This document shows positions 16,933-23,557 of a stretch of DNA of 32,156 bases, in pieces. The position numbers were made by a program, and so were the translations under genes. The stretch is from an uncultured Eubacteriales bacterium. Lineage in GTDB: Bacteria; Bacillota; Clostridia; Christensenellales; Aristaeellaceae. Position 1 is the first letter of the stretch; the number at the start of each line of letters is the position of its first letter. The notes under the pieces are model-generated. The model was given only the letters and a program-made list of their open reading frames with translations, had not been told where the DNA came from and searched no databases. The stretch covers positions 1 through 32,156 of the forward strand of contig CACWXP010000029.1 in NCBI GenBank assembly GCA_902764875.1. The letters are read 5' to 3'.

Positions 16933-17679
16933 TCAGGCCGTTTTTTTCCGGATCAGCAATCCCGGTACTTCGGTGATCAGCAGCACCAGGAAAACCATGA
17001 TCAGCGCATAGGCATAAATCTCCGCGTATTCGCTGAAATAGGCGCTGGAATAAACGGCTTTCCCGAGGCTGTCTTTCGTCTGAACCAGGTATTCCGCCGA
17101 AACCACGACCTTCAGTCCCATGCCCGCCGCATTCACAAACGCCTGTTTCAGGTAGCCGGAAATCAGCGGCAGGTAAACATGCAATGCCACCTGAAAGCCA
17201 AATCCCCCGTTCATCCGGTATACGTCGATCAGTTCCGGCTCCAGGCTCCGGCATCCTTCATAAACCGCCTCGCTGAAAACGGGGATCAGAATCAGGCCGG
17301 CCGCCGTCACAGGAACGGATCGGTACTCCAGCATGGACATGATCAGAATGACCATCACGATCATCGGCATCGACCGGATCAGGATCATCATCGGCCGGAA
17401 AAAGGAATGGATCCGTCCGCTGATGCCTTCCGCCAGGCCGATCAAAATACCGATCAAAGCCGAAATCAGCAGGGCTTCCAGCACATGAATCAGCGTTGTT
17501 CCGATTTTCAGGTATGTGTTCCCGTCACCGAGCAGCCGAAACAGGGCCTGTCCGATTTCGGCCAGGCCCGGAAAAACAACGCGGTTTCCCTTCAGCGCAC
17601 CCCCCGCCTGAAGAACCGCCCCGATCAGGACGATTCCCAGGCAGAAAGCCGTTGTTGATCCTTTTTGTTTCTTCTGCAT
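16933..17679 (-). CDS. ABC transporter permease, SsuC/TauC/ThiX type
   Basis: A membrane protein of 248 aa with about six hydrophobic segments and a single binding-protein-dependent transport domain. The cytoplasmic EAA-like loop is visible around 165-185 (LHVYLPLISGYLKQAFVNAAGMG), as in permeases for sulfonates, taurine, nitrate or thiamine precursors. It follows the substrate-binding protein after 8 bp. The partner ATPase normally lies beside such permeases, but none does here, so the ATPase must be encoded elsewhere or be shared. The substrate cannot be told from the sequence. Confidence 0.9.
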   Translation of the reverse strand: MQKKQKGSTTAFCLGIVLIGAVLQAGGALKGNRVVFPGLAEIGQALFRLLGDGNTYLKIGTTLIHVLEALLISALIGILIGLAEGISGRIHSFFRPMMILIRSMPMIVMVILIMSMLEYRSVPVTAAGLILIPVFSEAVYEGCRSLEPELIDVYRMNGGFGFQVALHVYLPLISGYLKQAFVNAAGMGLKVVVSAEYLVQTKDSLGKAVYSSAYFSEYAEIYAYALIMVFLVLLITEVPGLLIRKKTA

Positions 17680-17687
17680 CTGATTTA

Positions 17688-18602
17688 TTAATCGGCGCTG
17701 AAATAGAAGTCGTCCGCCGGCAGTTGCCCGCCGAACTGTTTCAGGTCAATGCCAGCCGTGGTTTCAATCTGCTCCCGGGCCTCGCCCGCCGTCATCCAGC
17801 GGATGCTGCATCCGGGCAGCGCTTTCAGCGCCACCGGCTCCTTCGGCAGGATCTCCATCGCCACTACGTTTTTGGCAACCGCCGCCGGATCCTTTTCGCA
17901 CATTTCCACGGAAGCCTGAATCTTTTCGAGTCCTTCTTTTATCAGTTCCGGGTTCTCCGCTGCCGTTTTCTCTCGTACGAACAGGCCCGCCTGGGTGAAT
18001 CCGTCAAAGCCGGTCACCTCTTTGTACAGGTCGTTCACCGGCACAGAAGTAATCGTTTCGTCCTTCATTTTTGCCGCGGTCACGGCCGGTTCGGCGGTCA
18101 TCACAAAGGTGTCCGCGTCGCCGCTCAGCAGCAGCGCCTGGGTCTCCGCAGCCCCGGCCAGGTATTCAACCTCCGAGGGCACGATGCCCTTCTTCTCCAG
18201 CACGTACAGCGCGATGGAAGCATTGATTGTATTTTCACCGAACAGCACCAGCTTTTTGCCGCTGATCATTTCCGGTGTGAAGCCTTCGGCCTTGGAGGCG
18301 AAAACCAGGTTCCCCCAGGTCACCACCGCCGCCAGCCGGTAGGTGGATTTGCCGGCCTCGAACAGTTTTGCTCCCGCGTTGATGGGTGCAATAATGAAGT
18401 CCGCTTCCGCGCTGCCGAAGGCTTCAGCGATGGTGTCGGCGTTAATCGTCTTCACTGCGTCGTTGTTTTCCGCCCAAACGCCGGCAACTGCCATCGCTGG
18501 GGCGCCGTTCGGGGCCACGATCAGCATTCCGCCCTCCGCGCCAGCCATCGCCGCCGTCAGGGTCATCACCAGGGCAAACAGAATCGCAATCCATTTTTTC
18601 AT
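17688..18602 (-). CDS. ABC transporter substrate-binding protein (NMT1/SsuA-like)
   Basis: An exported binding protein of 304 aa with a signal peptide cut near AMA-GAEGG (about residue 20). The pattern is of the NMT1/THI5 and SsuA class: LIVAPNGAPAMAVAG near the start, ADFIIAPINAGAKLF, then LVLFGENTINASIALYVL and DTFVMTAEPAV. Such proteins bind sulfonates, nitrate, thiamine precursors or small aromatic compounds; the ligand here is unknown. No lipobox is present. It overlaps the TM1266-type regulator by 4 bp (ATGA) and is followed by the permease, so the three form one operon behind a structured leader. Confidence 0.88.
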   Translation of the reverse strand: MKKWIAILFALVMTLTAAMAGAEGGMLIVAPNGAPAMAVAGVWAENNDAVKTINADTIAEAFGSAEADFIIAPINAGAKLFEAGKSTYRLAAVVTWGNLVFASKAEGFTPEMISGKKLVLFGENTINASIALYVLEKKGIVPSEVEYLAGAAETQALLLSGDADTFVMTAEPAVTAAKMKDETITSVPVNDLYKEVTGFDGFTQAGLFVREKTAAENPELIKEGLEKIQASVEMCEKDPAAVAKNVVAMEILPKEPVALKALPGCSIRWMTAGEAREQIETTAGIDLKQFGGQLPADDFYFSAD

Positions 18603-18868
18603 TTTCTTTCTTCTCCTTTGCTTTTTGAGGGTGCAAGCGCGCTTTTCACGACGATTCCCGGGAGATTCCCAAGCTTTCCGGTCAGCGCGCCGATCTCGTC
18701 GTTGGTTCCTTCCGTAATCAGCCCGATCACCGCGGATTCATCCTCATGGTTCGGCACGCCGATCCGTCCCCGGATCAGCTTTCCGAATCGTGAAAGAATC
18801 CGGTTGACTTCTTCGATGCAGTCTTTACGGCTCACGATAATGCCGATGAATCCGAGTCTTTTTTCCAT
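18599..18868 (-). CDS. TM1266-type iron-only hydrogenase system putative regulator
   Basis: A small protein of 89 aa with the ferredoxin-like/ACT-type pattern of the TM1266 family: KRLGFIGIIVSRKD at the start, GRIGVPNHEDESAVIGLITEG in the middle, and the conserved TDEIGALTGKLGxLPGI-like segment (here NDEIGALTGKLGNLPG) near the end. The family usually sits with the [FeFe]-hydrogenase maturation genes hydEFG, and its biochemical role is unproven. Here none of those genes is present; it heads an ABC transporter operon by a 4-bp overlap. A GGAGGAAAG ribosome site precedes the ATG. It may sense the ligand or metal state of the transporter, which is inference only. Confidence 0.86.
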   Translation of the reverse strand: MEKRLGFIGIIVSRKDCIEEVNRILSRFGKLIRGRIGVPNHEDESAVIGLITEGTNDEIGALTGKLGNLPGIVVKSALAPSKSKGEERK

Positions 18869-18922
18869 TGAGCTTTCCTCCGAAACTTTTTTTCGGTCAA
18901 ATCAGTTTTCCGTCCGTGCTTG

Positions 18923-18963
18923 CAAAAATGCACGGCACAGGCCATAAAGCCTATCCCGTGCAT
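18923..18963 (-). terminator. Intrinsic terminator in the leader of the TM1266-ABC operon
   Basis: On the minus strand ATGCACGG (complement of 18956-18963) pairs with CCGTGCAT (18928-18935), with an inner AGGC/GCCT stem, and is followed by five U (18923-18927). It lies 55 nt before the start codon of the first gene, the position of a transcription attenuator. Confidence 0.82.
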
Positions 18964-19091
18964 CTTCTGACAATCATATTGATTCGCCCCCTTCCCGTCT
19001 TGCGCTTTGATGCCTCTCCGCGTTCAATCAGGTTCGCTGCGTACCGTCCCTCTGCCGCACCTTTCCGGCCTGGGGTCGGGATGGGGTACGC
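18923..19091 (-). promoter_or_regulatory. Candidate riboswitch or attenuator leader, class unidentified
   Basis: The transcript starts near 19090 and runs about 220 nt before the first start codon. It opens with a 5' stem of 7 perfect pairs (GCGTACC at 19085-19091 with GGTACGC at 19039-19045), which continues inward as TCCC/GGGA. A middle region at about 18965-19038 carries GAACCTGATT, GGCATCA, CGGGAAGGGGGCGAA and GTCAGAAGATGC. An intrinsic terminator follows. The order of some blocks recalls cobalamin riboswitches (GGGAAGG ... GTCAGAAGA near the 3' end), and GAACCTGAT recalls the thiamine class, but neither consensus is complete. GCATC (19009-19013) could pair with the terminator's 5' arm (18960-18964) as an antiterminator. 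Confidence 0.6.
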
Positions 19092-19095
19092 TTGT

Positions 19096-19124
19096 ATTGT
19101 ATCATTGCCGCTGTTTTATTTCAA
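19096..19124 (-). promoter_or_regulatory. Promoter of the TM1266-ABC operon
   Basis: On the minus strand TTGAAA (19119-19124) and TACAAT (19096-19101) are 17 bp apart, both 5/6 matches. The -35 box lies in the last codons of the S41 protease gene, and transcription would begin almost exactly at the 5' stem of the structured leader. Confidence 0.78.
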
Positions 19125-20384
19125 CTTTTCCCGTGCAATTTCCAGCGCCTTTTTCAGCTGCACGTCCTTTTCCAGGTCCGCGAAGTCGTAGCTGCCGTTG
19201 TCACCGGCCGGCAATTCCACGATCACGTCCGGCTCCAGGCCCACTTCATGAACCTTATTTCCCTTCGGCGTCAGGTATTCCGCGATGGTGATCTGGCATC
19301 CGGCGCCTTCATCGCCGACGCTGAACACCTGCTGAATAATGCCCTTGCCGAAGGATTTCGTGCCCACCACCGTGGCGCCCGCGCTTTCCCGCAGCGCCGC
19401 GGTCAGGATTTCGGAGGAGCTGGCCGAGTTTTCATTGATGATGATCGTCAGCGGGATGTCGTTCTTTCCGTCCGCTGTCCGGTATTCTTGCACCTCGTTG
19501 CCATCCCGGTAAAGCAGGTAGCACAGATCGCCCTCGTCCATGAACAGGTCGCCGATGTACCGTGCCTGTTCCACCCAGCCGCCGCCATTATCCCGCAGGT
19601 CGACGATCAGGCTCTTCACCCCCTGGGAAACCAGGCTGTTCAGCGCTGCCTCGAATTCCTTTTCGGCTTCGCCGGCAAAGGCGTACATCGCGATGTAGCC
19701 CACTTCGCCGTCCAGCATCTTGTATTCAATCTGGTTAATGTTAATCTCCCTGCGCAGAATCGTGAAGGTAATTTCCTCGTCGTTCCGCAGGAACGTCACG
19801 TCCACCGTCGTCCCGGGTTCGCCCCGCATAATCTTCACGGCCTCGTTCACATTGTCCGCGTTCACATACAGATCCTCGCCCACCCGGTAGAGGATATCCC
19901 CGCGCTGAACGCCGGCTTCTTCCGCCGGGCTGCCATCGAAAACCCGGGAAATCGTGCAGACCAGCGTCTCCATGTTGCTGGAAATCAGCACGCCGATGCC
20001 CACGTAGTTGCCTTCGTCGTCTTCCCACATCTCCTGGAATTCTTCCGGATTGTAGTAGAAGCTGTAGGGATCGTCCAGCCCGGCCATCAGGCCCTTTGCG
20101 GCATACTCGATCATTTTTTCACGATCCGGCTCCTGGTAGAAGTAGTATTCCGCCATGTCGTAAAGATCCGCCAGGTCGGCGAATTTCGCCAAGCGTTCGT
20201 ATTCAATTTTGCTGATCGTAACGGTATCGCCGCTTCCCGCCGGAAGGTTCACCGTCTGTGTGGCCGTGCTGGTGTCCTTTGTACCGAACATGCTTTCCAG
20301 ACGGTTTCCGCTCATCATCATGCATCCGCTCATCAGGCTCATCGCCGCAAGAAGCATTACCGCAAGAAATATTTTTTTCTTCAT
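19116..20384 (-). CDS. S41 C-terminal processing protease, lipoprotein
   Basis: An envelope serine protease of 422 aa of the CtpA/CtpB type. The N-terminus has a short hydrophobic signal and a lipobox-like MSGC with Cys21, so it is probably lipid-anchored outside the membrane. A PDZ domain spans about 120-212 (SRVFDGSPAEEAGVQRGDIL). The Ser/Lys catalytic pair is Ser322 in NSASSSEI and Lys347 in SFGKGIIQQ, 25 residues apart as in Prc and CtpB. It would cleave the C-termini of exported proteins; the target is unknown. It starts 19 bp after the PucR/CdaR-type gene, so both are probably in one operon. Confidence 0.94.
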   Translation of the reverse strand: MKKKIFLAVMLLAAMSLMSGCMMMSGNRLESMFGTKDTSTATQTVNLPAGSGDTVTISKIEYERLAKFADLADLYDMAEYYFYQEPDREKMIEYAAKGLMAGLDDPYSFYYNPEEFQEMWEDDEGNYVGIGVLISSNMETLVCTISRVFDGSPAEEAGVQRGDILYRVGEDLYVNADNVNEAVKIMRGEPGTTVDVTFLRNDEEITFTILRREININQIEYKMLDGEVGYIAMYAFAGEAEKEFEAALNSLVSQGVKSLIVDLRDNGGGWVEQARYIGDLFMDEGDLCYLLYRDGNEVQEYRTADGKNDIPLTIIINENSASSSEILTAALRESAGATVVGTKSFGKGIIQQVFSVGDEGAGCQITIAEYLTPKGNKVHEVGLEPDVIVELPAGDNGSYDFADLEKDVQLKKALEIAREKLK

Positions 20385-20403
20385 TTTCCCAAAGCCCTCT
20401 TTC

Positions 20404-21327
20404 TCACTGAAAATCCATCAGGATCCGGAATACTGCCGCATCCTCAAATTTCCGAAGATCCAGTCCCGTCGCCTTCCGAACCTTTTCCATCCGGTACAGC
20501 AGTGTATTCCTGTGAATGAACAGTTCTCGTGCCGTCGTGGAAAGGTTCAGATCGTTTCTGAAAAAGGCGCGAATCGTTTCGATCGTTTCTTCCGTCATCA
20601 CCTTTTCCGCTTCCGGCGGAATGATTCTTTGGCGGAAAGCCTCCGCTTTTCCGGAAGGAATCAGGTCCGCCAGCCGCTCCAGCGTCTGTGCGCCGAAGTC
20701 GTATACCGTCCCGGGAATCCGGTGCCTCATTCCGGTTTCAATCGCCGCTTCCGCGTCCCGGAAGCTCCCGGCGATGTCCGTAATACGTTCCGCGTTCCTG
20801 CCGATCCCCGCCATGCAGGAAATCCCGGCCTCGCTTTCCATGGTTTCCGTCGCCGCCGCGGCGAATTCAAACGCTTCCTCCCGCGTCCGCTTTTTCATGG
20901 AAAGAATCAGTGCCGCATCTCCGTTTGAAAACTCCAGAATCCGGTCTGTTTCTTCCGCGGGAATCATTTCTTTCTGAATACTCGTTCCGGTTTCCTGTGT
21001 CGGCCGGAAAAGGATTACGCATCGGGGTGTGTCTTCCTGAATGCCGAATCGCTCCGCTTCGTGCGGGTCCGTTGTACCGCGAATCGCCTTTCTCCAGAAG
21101 GATTCTTCCGTGTGTTCCGCCGCGCCCGATGCCAATTCTCCGGAAACGGCTTCCATCAGCCGTCGGCCCTCTGTGGTGTCTTCGGTGGAAAAAATACGGT
21201 TCCCGGCCCGCAGAAACAGGAGGCCGTCCTTCCGGATCATCCCCTCCGCGCTTTTCTCCGTCAGGCGCAGGATTTCTTCCTCCGTTTCGGAAAATGACCG
21301 CACAGTCAGCGTTGCTGTAACCTTCAT
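20404..21327 (-). CDS. PucR/CdaR-family transcriptional regulator
   Basis: A regulator of 307 aa with a C-terminal PucR/CdaR helix-turn-helix (about 261-307: NLSTTARELFIHRNTLLYR then EKVRKATGLDLRKFEDA), preceded by a GGDEF-like middle region (AGIGRNAERITDIAGSFRDAE). The N-terminal part has no recognised sensor domain. Family members usually activate purine, sugar-acid or amino-acid catabolic genes or regulate themselves. The S41 protease is the only gene behind it in the unit, so it may control that gene or a distant target. The start follows AAAGGAGGATG and a good promoter. Confidence 0.88.
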   Translation of the reverse strand: MKVTATLTVRSFSETEEEILRLTEKSAEGMIRKDGLLFLRAGNRIFSTEDTTEGRRLMEAVSGELASGAAEHTEESFWRKAIRGTTDPHEAERFGIQEDTPRCVILFRPTQETGTSIQKEMIPAEETDRILEFSNGDAALILSMKKRTREEAFEFAAAATETMESEAGISCMAGIGRNAERITDIAGSFRDAEAAIETGMRHRIPGTVYDFGAQTLERLADLIPSGKAEAFRQRIIPPEAEKVMTEETIETIRAFFRNDLNLSTTARELFIHRNTLLYRMEKVRKATGLDLRKFEDAAVFRILMDFQ

Positions 21328-21360
21328 CTGCCGATCATCCTCCTTTCACCCGTAAACACC

Positions 21361-21389
21361 ATAATAATCTAGCCGGCGCTTTCCGTCAA
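21361..21389 (-). promoter_or_regulatory. Promoter of the PucR/CdaR-S41 unit
   Basis: On the minus strand TTGACG (21384-21389) and TATTAT (21361-21366) are 17 bp apart, both 5/6 matches. It is divergent from the promoter at 21402-21431, 12 bp away. Confidence 0.8.
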
Positions 21390-21401
21390 GTTTTCGCCCC
21401 C

Positions 21402-21431
21402 TTGTCAGACGTGCGTCCACGGGCGTATAAT
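21402..21431 (+). promoter_or_regulatory. Promoter of the secreted Cys/His protein gene
   Basis: TTGTCA (21402-21407) and a perfect TATAAT (21426-21431) are 18 bp apart, 35 bp before the start codon. Back-to-back placement with the PucR/CdaR promoter leaves room for joint control by that regulator. Confidence 0.78.
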
Positions 21432-21466
21432 GGTTTCCTGATATTGGTAAAGAAAGGATCCGGCGC

Positions 21467-22183
21467 ATGAAGAAATATCAGTGGTTCTGTCTGTTGCTTG
21501 CCTCTGTCTTTCTTTGTGTTTCCCCCGCTTTCGCCGCCTTTGATTTTGAGGACACACGTTTTCAGGGCATTTTCACAACCGAAAATCTCGATCGCATCAT
21601 CAAAGAATACGAGCTGAACGACGGCTGGTTCTGGACAACCCGTCCCTATGTGACCCAGACCTTCCACGGCGTTGAAGACGCCCCCGGCTGGACGGATACC
21701 GCCGTCAACGTCTACAAACGCCCGTATTATAAGGAGGGGGTCTACGGCTGCCGCTGGGGGTGTAACGCCGTTCTGCCGGAAAATCTGTCCCTGGGCCGCG
21801 GCGAATGCTTCGGTTTCGCTTCCTTTATCGGCTATCTCCTCTCGGGAGAGGTGAATCCCCACGGCCGCTGGGTCAGGTATTACAGCCTTTCGGCCGCCGG
21901 CGGCGTCCGTGTCGGTGATATCGTTCGCACCGAGTTCACCGCCGTCGTAAAGGGAAAGGAAAAAAAATATTACCACAGCGCCGTAGTTTATTCCGTTTCG
22001 GAAGACGAAATCCTTTTTCTTCAGATTTCCGGAAGTCTCTATAACAAAATCATCCTCGGTGAAGGCTTTGCTGACGGCTATCATGAGTATCTTACAACAC
22101 TCGAGGGCCTGGCGAAACTCCCGAATATCCGGATCTGCCGTTCTCCCCTGAATCAGGATCCGGAAGAAACGGTCGTTCCCTGA
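21467..22183 (+). CDS. Secreted protein with a CHAP/NlpC-P60-like Cys-His arrangement
   Basis: A protein of 238 aa with a clear signal peptide ending SPAFA-AF (cut after residue 23). Cys114 in GRGECFGFASF, Asp151 in GDIV, and His170 in YYHSAVVYS, followed by a hydrophobic strand, match the order of catalytic residues in CHAP and NlpC/P60 amidases and peptidases, where Cys starts a helix and His starts a strand. The role is therefore perhaps cell-wall hydrolysis or peptide cleavage, but I do not recognise the family firmly. No binding domain is present. The start follows an AAAGGAT site. It is monocistronic, divergent from the PucR/CdaR gene, and ends before a terminator shared with ugpC/msmK. 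Confidence 0.72.
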   Translation: MKKYQWFCLLLASVFLCVSPAFAAFDFEDTRFQGIFTTENLDRIIKEYELNDGWFWTTRPYVTQTFHGVEDAPGWTDTAVNVYKRPYYKEGVYGCRWGCNAVLPENLSLGRGECFGFASFIGYLLSGEVNPHGRWVRYYSLSAAGGVRVGDIVRTEFTAVVKGKEKKYYHSAVVYSVSEDEILFLQISGSLYNKIILGEGFADGYHEYLTTLEGLAKLPNIRICRSPLNQDPEETVVP

Positions 22184-22247
22184 AGAAACCCTCCGCGTTT
22201 CACGTTCTGCAGGAAGAAATCGTACCCGCCAGCAAAAAAAGGTAAAA

Positions 22248-22276
22248 GAAACCCCGGACGTACAGTCCGGGGTTTC
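22248..22276. terminator. Terminator between the secreted protein gene and ugpC/msmK
   Basis: A perfect 12-bp stem (22248-22259 with 22265-22276, GAAACCCCGGAC/GTCCGGGGTTTC) with a 5-nt loop. On the minus strand it is followed by TTTTACC and a T7 run, so it mainly ends the ABC ATPase transcript; on the plus strand the tail is poor in T. Confidence 0.85.
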
Positions 22277-22292
22277 CCTGATAGTTTCCTGA

Positions 22293-23414
22293 TCACTTGT
22301 TCAGAATGGTCTTCTCCGTTTCCTTGTCGAAGAAGTGCAGCCGGTTGGTGTCAAAGGCAACCTTAATCTTGTTGCCGGCCTTGCTGCTGGTCCGGGGATC
22401 CACGCGGGCAATGATGTTGCCGTCTTTGCCTGTGGTGCTCAGGTACAGGTAGGTTTCAGAGCCCATCAGTTCTGTCACTTCAACGTCCACGTCGATCGTG
22501 GCGGTGGCGAACTGCGCCAGTGCGGCTTCGTCGTCGCTGATGTTCTCGGGACGGATGCCCATCACGACTTCCTTGCCGATGTAGCTTTCATCCGTGAACT
22601 TGGAGATCTTCTTCTCGGGAACGACGATCTTGTTGTCGCCGAACAGCGCGACCACGTCCTGGCCCTGCCGTTCAAGCTTCACGTTGAAGAAGTTCATCTG
22701 GGGGCTGCCGATGAAGCCCGCAACGAACTCATTCGCCGGATAGTCGTACAGGTTCTGGGGCGTATCCACCTGCTGCACAACGCCGTCCTTCATAACCACG
22801 ATGCGGCTCGCCATGGTCATGGCTTCGGTCTGGTCGTGGGTAACGTAGATAAAGGTGGTCTGCAGGCGCTGATGGAGCTTCGTGATTTCGGTACGCATCG
22901 CAACGCGCAGCTTGGCGTCCAGGTTGGACAGCGGTTCGTCAAACAGGAAGACCTTTGGTTCACGCACAATGGCGCGGCCCAGGGCAACACGCTGGCGCTG
23001 GCCGCCGGACAGAGCCTTCGGCTTCCGGTTCAGCAGGTGGGCGATATCCAGGATCTTCGCGGCTTCTTCCACGCGGCGCTTGATTTCATCCTTGGGGGTC
23101 TTGCGCAGCTTCAGGCCGAAAGCCATGTTGTCGTAAACCGTCATGTGGGGATAAAGAGCGTAGTTCTGGAACACCATGGCGATGTCGCGATCCTTGGGAG
23201 CGACGTCGTTCACCAGTTTGTCGCCGATGTACAGTTCGCCGTCGGAAATTTCTTCCAGGCCGGCGACCATGCGCAGCGTGGTGGATTTACCGCAGCCGGA
23301 AGGTCCAACCAGAACGATAAACTCCTTGTCTTCGATGTCCAGCGTGAAGTCGCTGACCGCGGTCACGTTACCGGTGTAAACTTTGTAGATGTGCTGAAGG
23401 GATACACTTGCCAT
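22293..23414 (-). CDS. ugpC: Sugar ABC transporter ATPase, UgpC/MsmK type
   Basis: An ATPase subunit of 373 aa of CUT1-type carbohydrate importers. Walker [10 protein letters not shown] (37-45), Q-loop FQNYALYP, signature LSGGQRQR (135-142), Walker B VFLFDEP (155-161) and the switch His193 are all intact, followed by a C-terminal TOBE/regulatory domain (about 235-373; MGIRPENI). In many Gram-positive bacteria one such MsmK-like ATPase serves several sugar importers, and its standing alone here without permeases supports that. It follows AAGGAGG by 9 nt and lies behind a palindrome in its leader that could be an operator. Confidence 0.95.
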   Translation of the reverse strand: MASVSLQHIYKVYTGNVTAVSDFTLDIEDKEFIVLVGPSGCGKSTTLRMVAGLEEISDGELYIGDKLVNDVAPKDRDIAMVFQNYALYPHMTVYDNMAFGLKLRKTPKDEIKRRVEEAAKILDIAHLLNRKPKALSGGQRQRVALGRAIVREPKVFLFDEPLSNLDAKLRVAMRTEITKLHQRLQTTFIYVTHDQTEAMTMASRIVVMKDGVVQQVDTPQNLYDYPANEFVAGFIGSPQMNFFNVKLERQGQDVVALFGDNKIVVPEKKISKFTDESYIGKEVVMGIRPENISDDEAALAQFATATIDVDVEVTELMGSETYLYLSTTGKDGNIIARVDPRTSSKAGNKIKVAFDTNRLHFFDKETEKTILNK

Positions 23415-23441
23415 ACTTGAATTTCCTCCTTGCCGAAATCA

Positions 23442-23455
23442 GGACAGTTCTGTCC
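23442..23455. promoter_or_regulatory. Palindrome in the ugpC/msmK leader, candidate operator
   Basis: GGACAG (23442-23447) and CTGTCC (23450-23455) form a 6-bp inverted repeat with a 2-bp centre, a few bases past the expected transcription start. Another CTGTCC half-site lies at 23536-23541, upstream of the promoter. Confidence 0.45.
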
Positions 23456-23465
23456 GTTTGCCATG

Positions 23466-23471
23466 ATTATA
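23466..23471 (-). promoter_or_regulatory. -10 box of ugpC/msmK
   Basis: A perfect TATAAT on the minus strand, 52 bp before the start codon. At 17 bp upstream only the weak TTCCCT is found, which suggests a promoter needing an activator or one that is intrinsically weak. Confidence 0.55.
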
Positions 23472-23482
23472 GCCCTAGGCTC

Positions 23483-23524
23483 AAAAAAAGGGAATTGCCC
23501 GTTTCTACAAGCATTTCCCCTTTT
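23483..23524. terminator. Terminator after the coiled-coil gene
   Basis: AAAAGGGAATTGC and GCATTTCCCCTTTT form an imperfect stem around a loop of about 10 nt. A T-run follows on both strands (seven T on the minus side). It would end the long murC-coaD transcript before ugpC/msmK. Confidence 0.65.
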
Positions 23525-23557
23525 GTTTGTGCAAACTGTCCAAATTCCGGCCGTTTT

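Noticed and set aside
18900-19091. Reading the leader as a standard TPP riboswitch because of GAACCTGAT and a nearby thiamine-precursor-like binding protein
   Set aside because: CTGAGA, the P3 arm and the CTGG...CCAG hairpin are missing, and the strong 7-bp 5' stem does not fit the TPP fold.
19039-19091. Small SRP RNA (CCAGGCCGGAAAGGTGCGGCAG resembles its apical loop)
   Set aside because: The strictly conserved CAGG-CCGGAAGG-AGCAG order is broken by a deletion and an insertion, and the element is in a leader ahead of an attenuator.
19092-20519. A 475-codon open frame opposite the S41 protease
   Set aside because: It is antisense to a gene with intact catalytic residues, with no own promoter or ribosome site.
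22293-23414. The UgpC/MsmK ATPase as partner of the SsuC-like permease at 16933-17679
   Set aside because: UgpC/MsmK ATPases with a TOBE domain serve CUT1 sugar importers; SsuC-type permeases use short SsuB/TauB-type ATPases.
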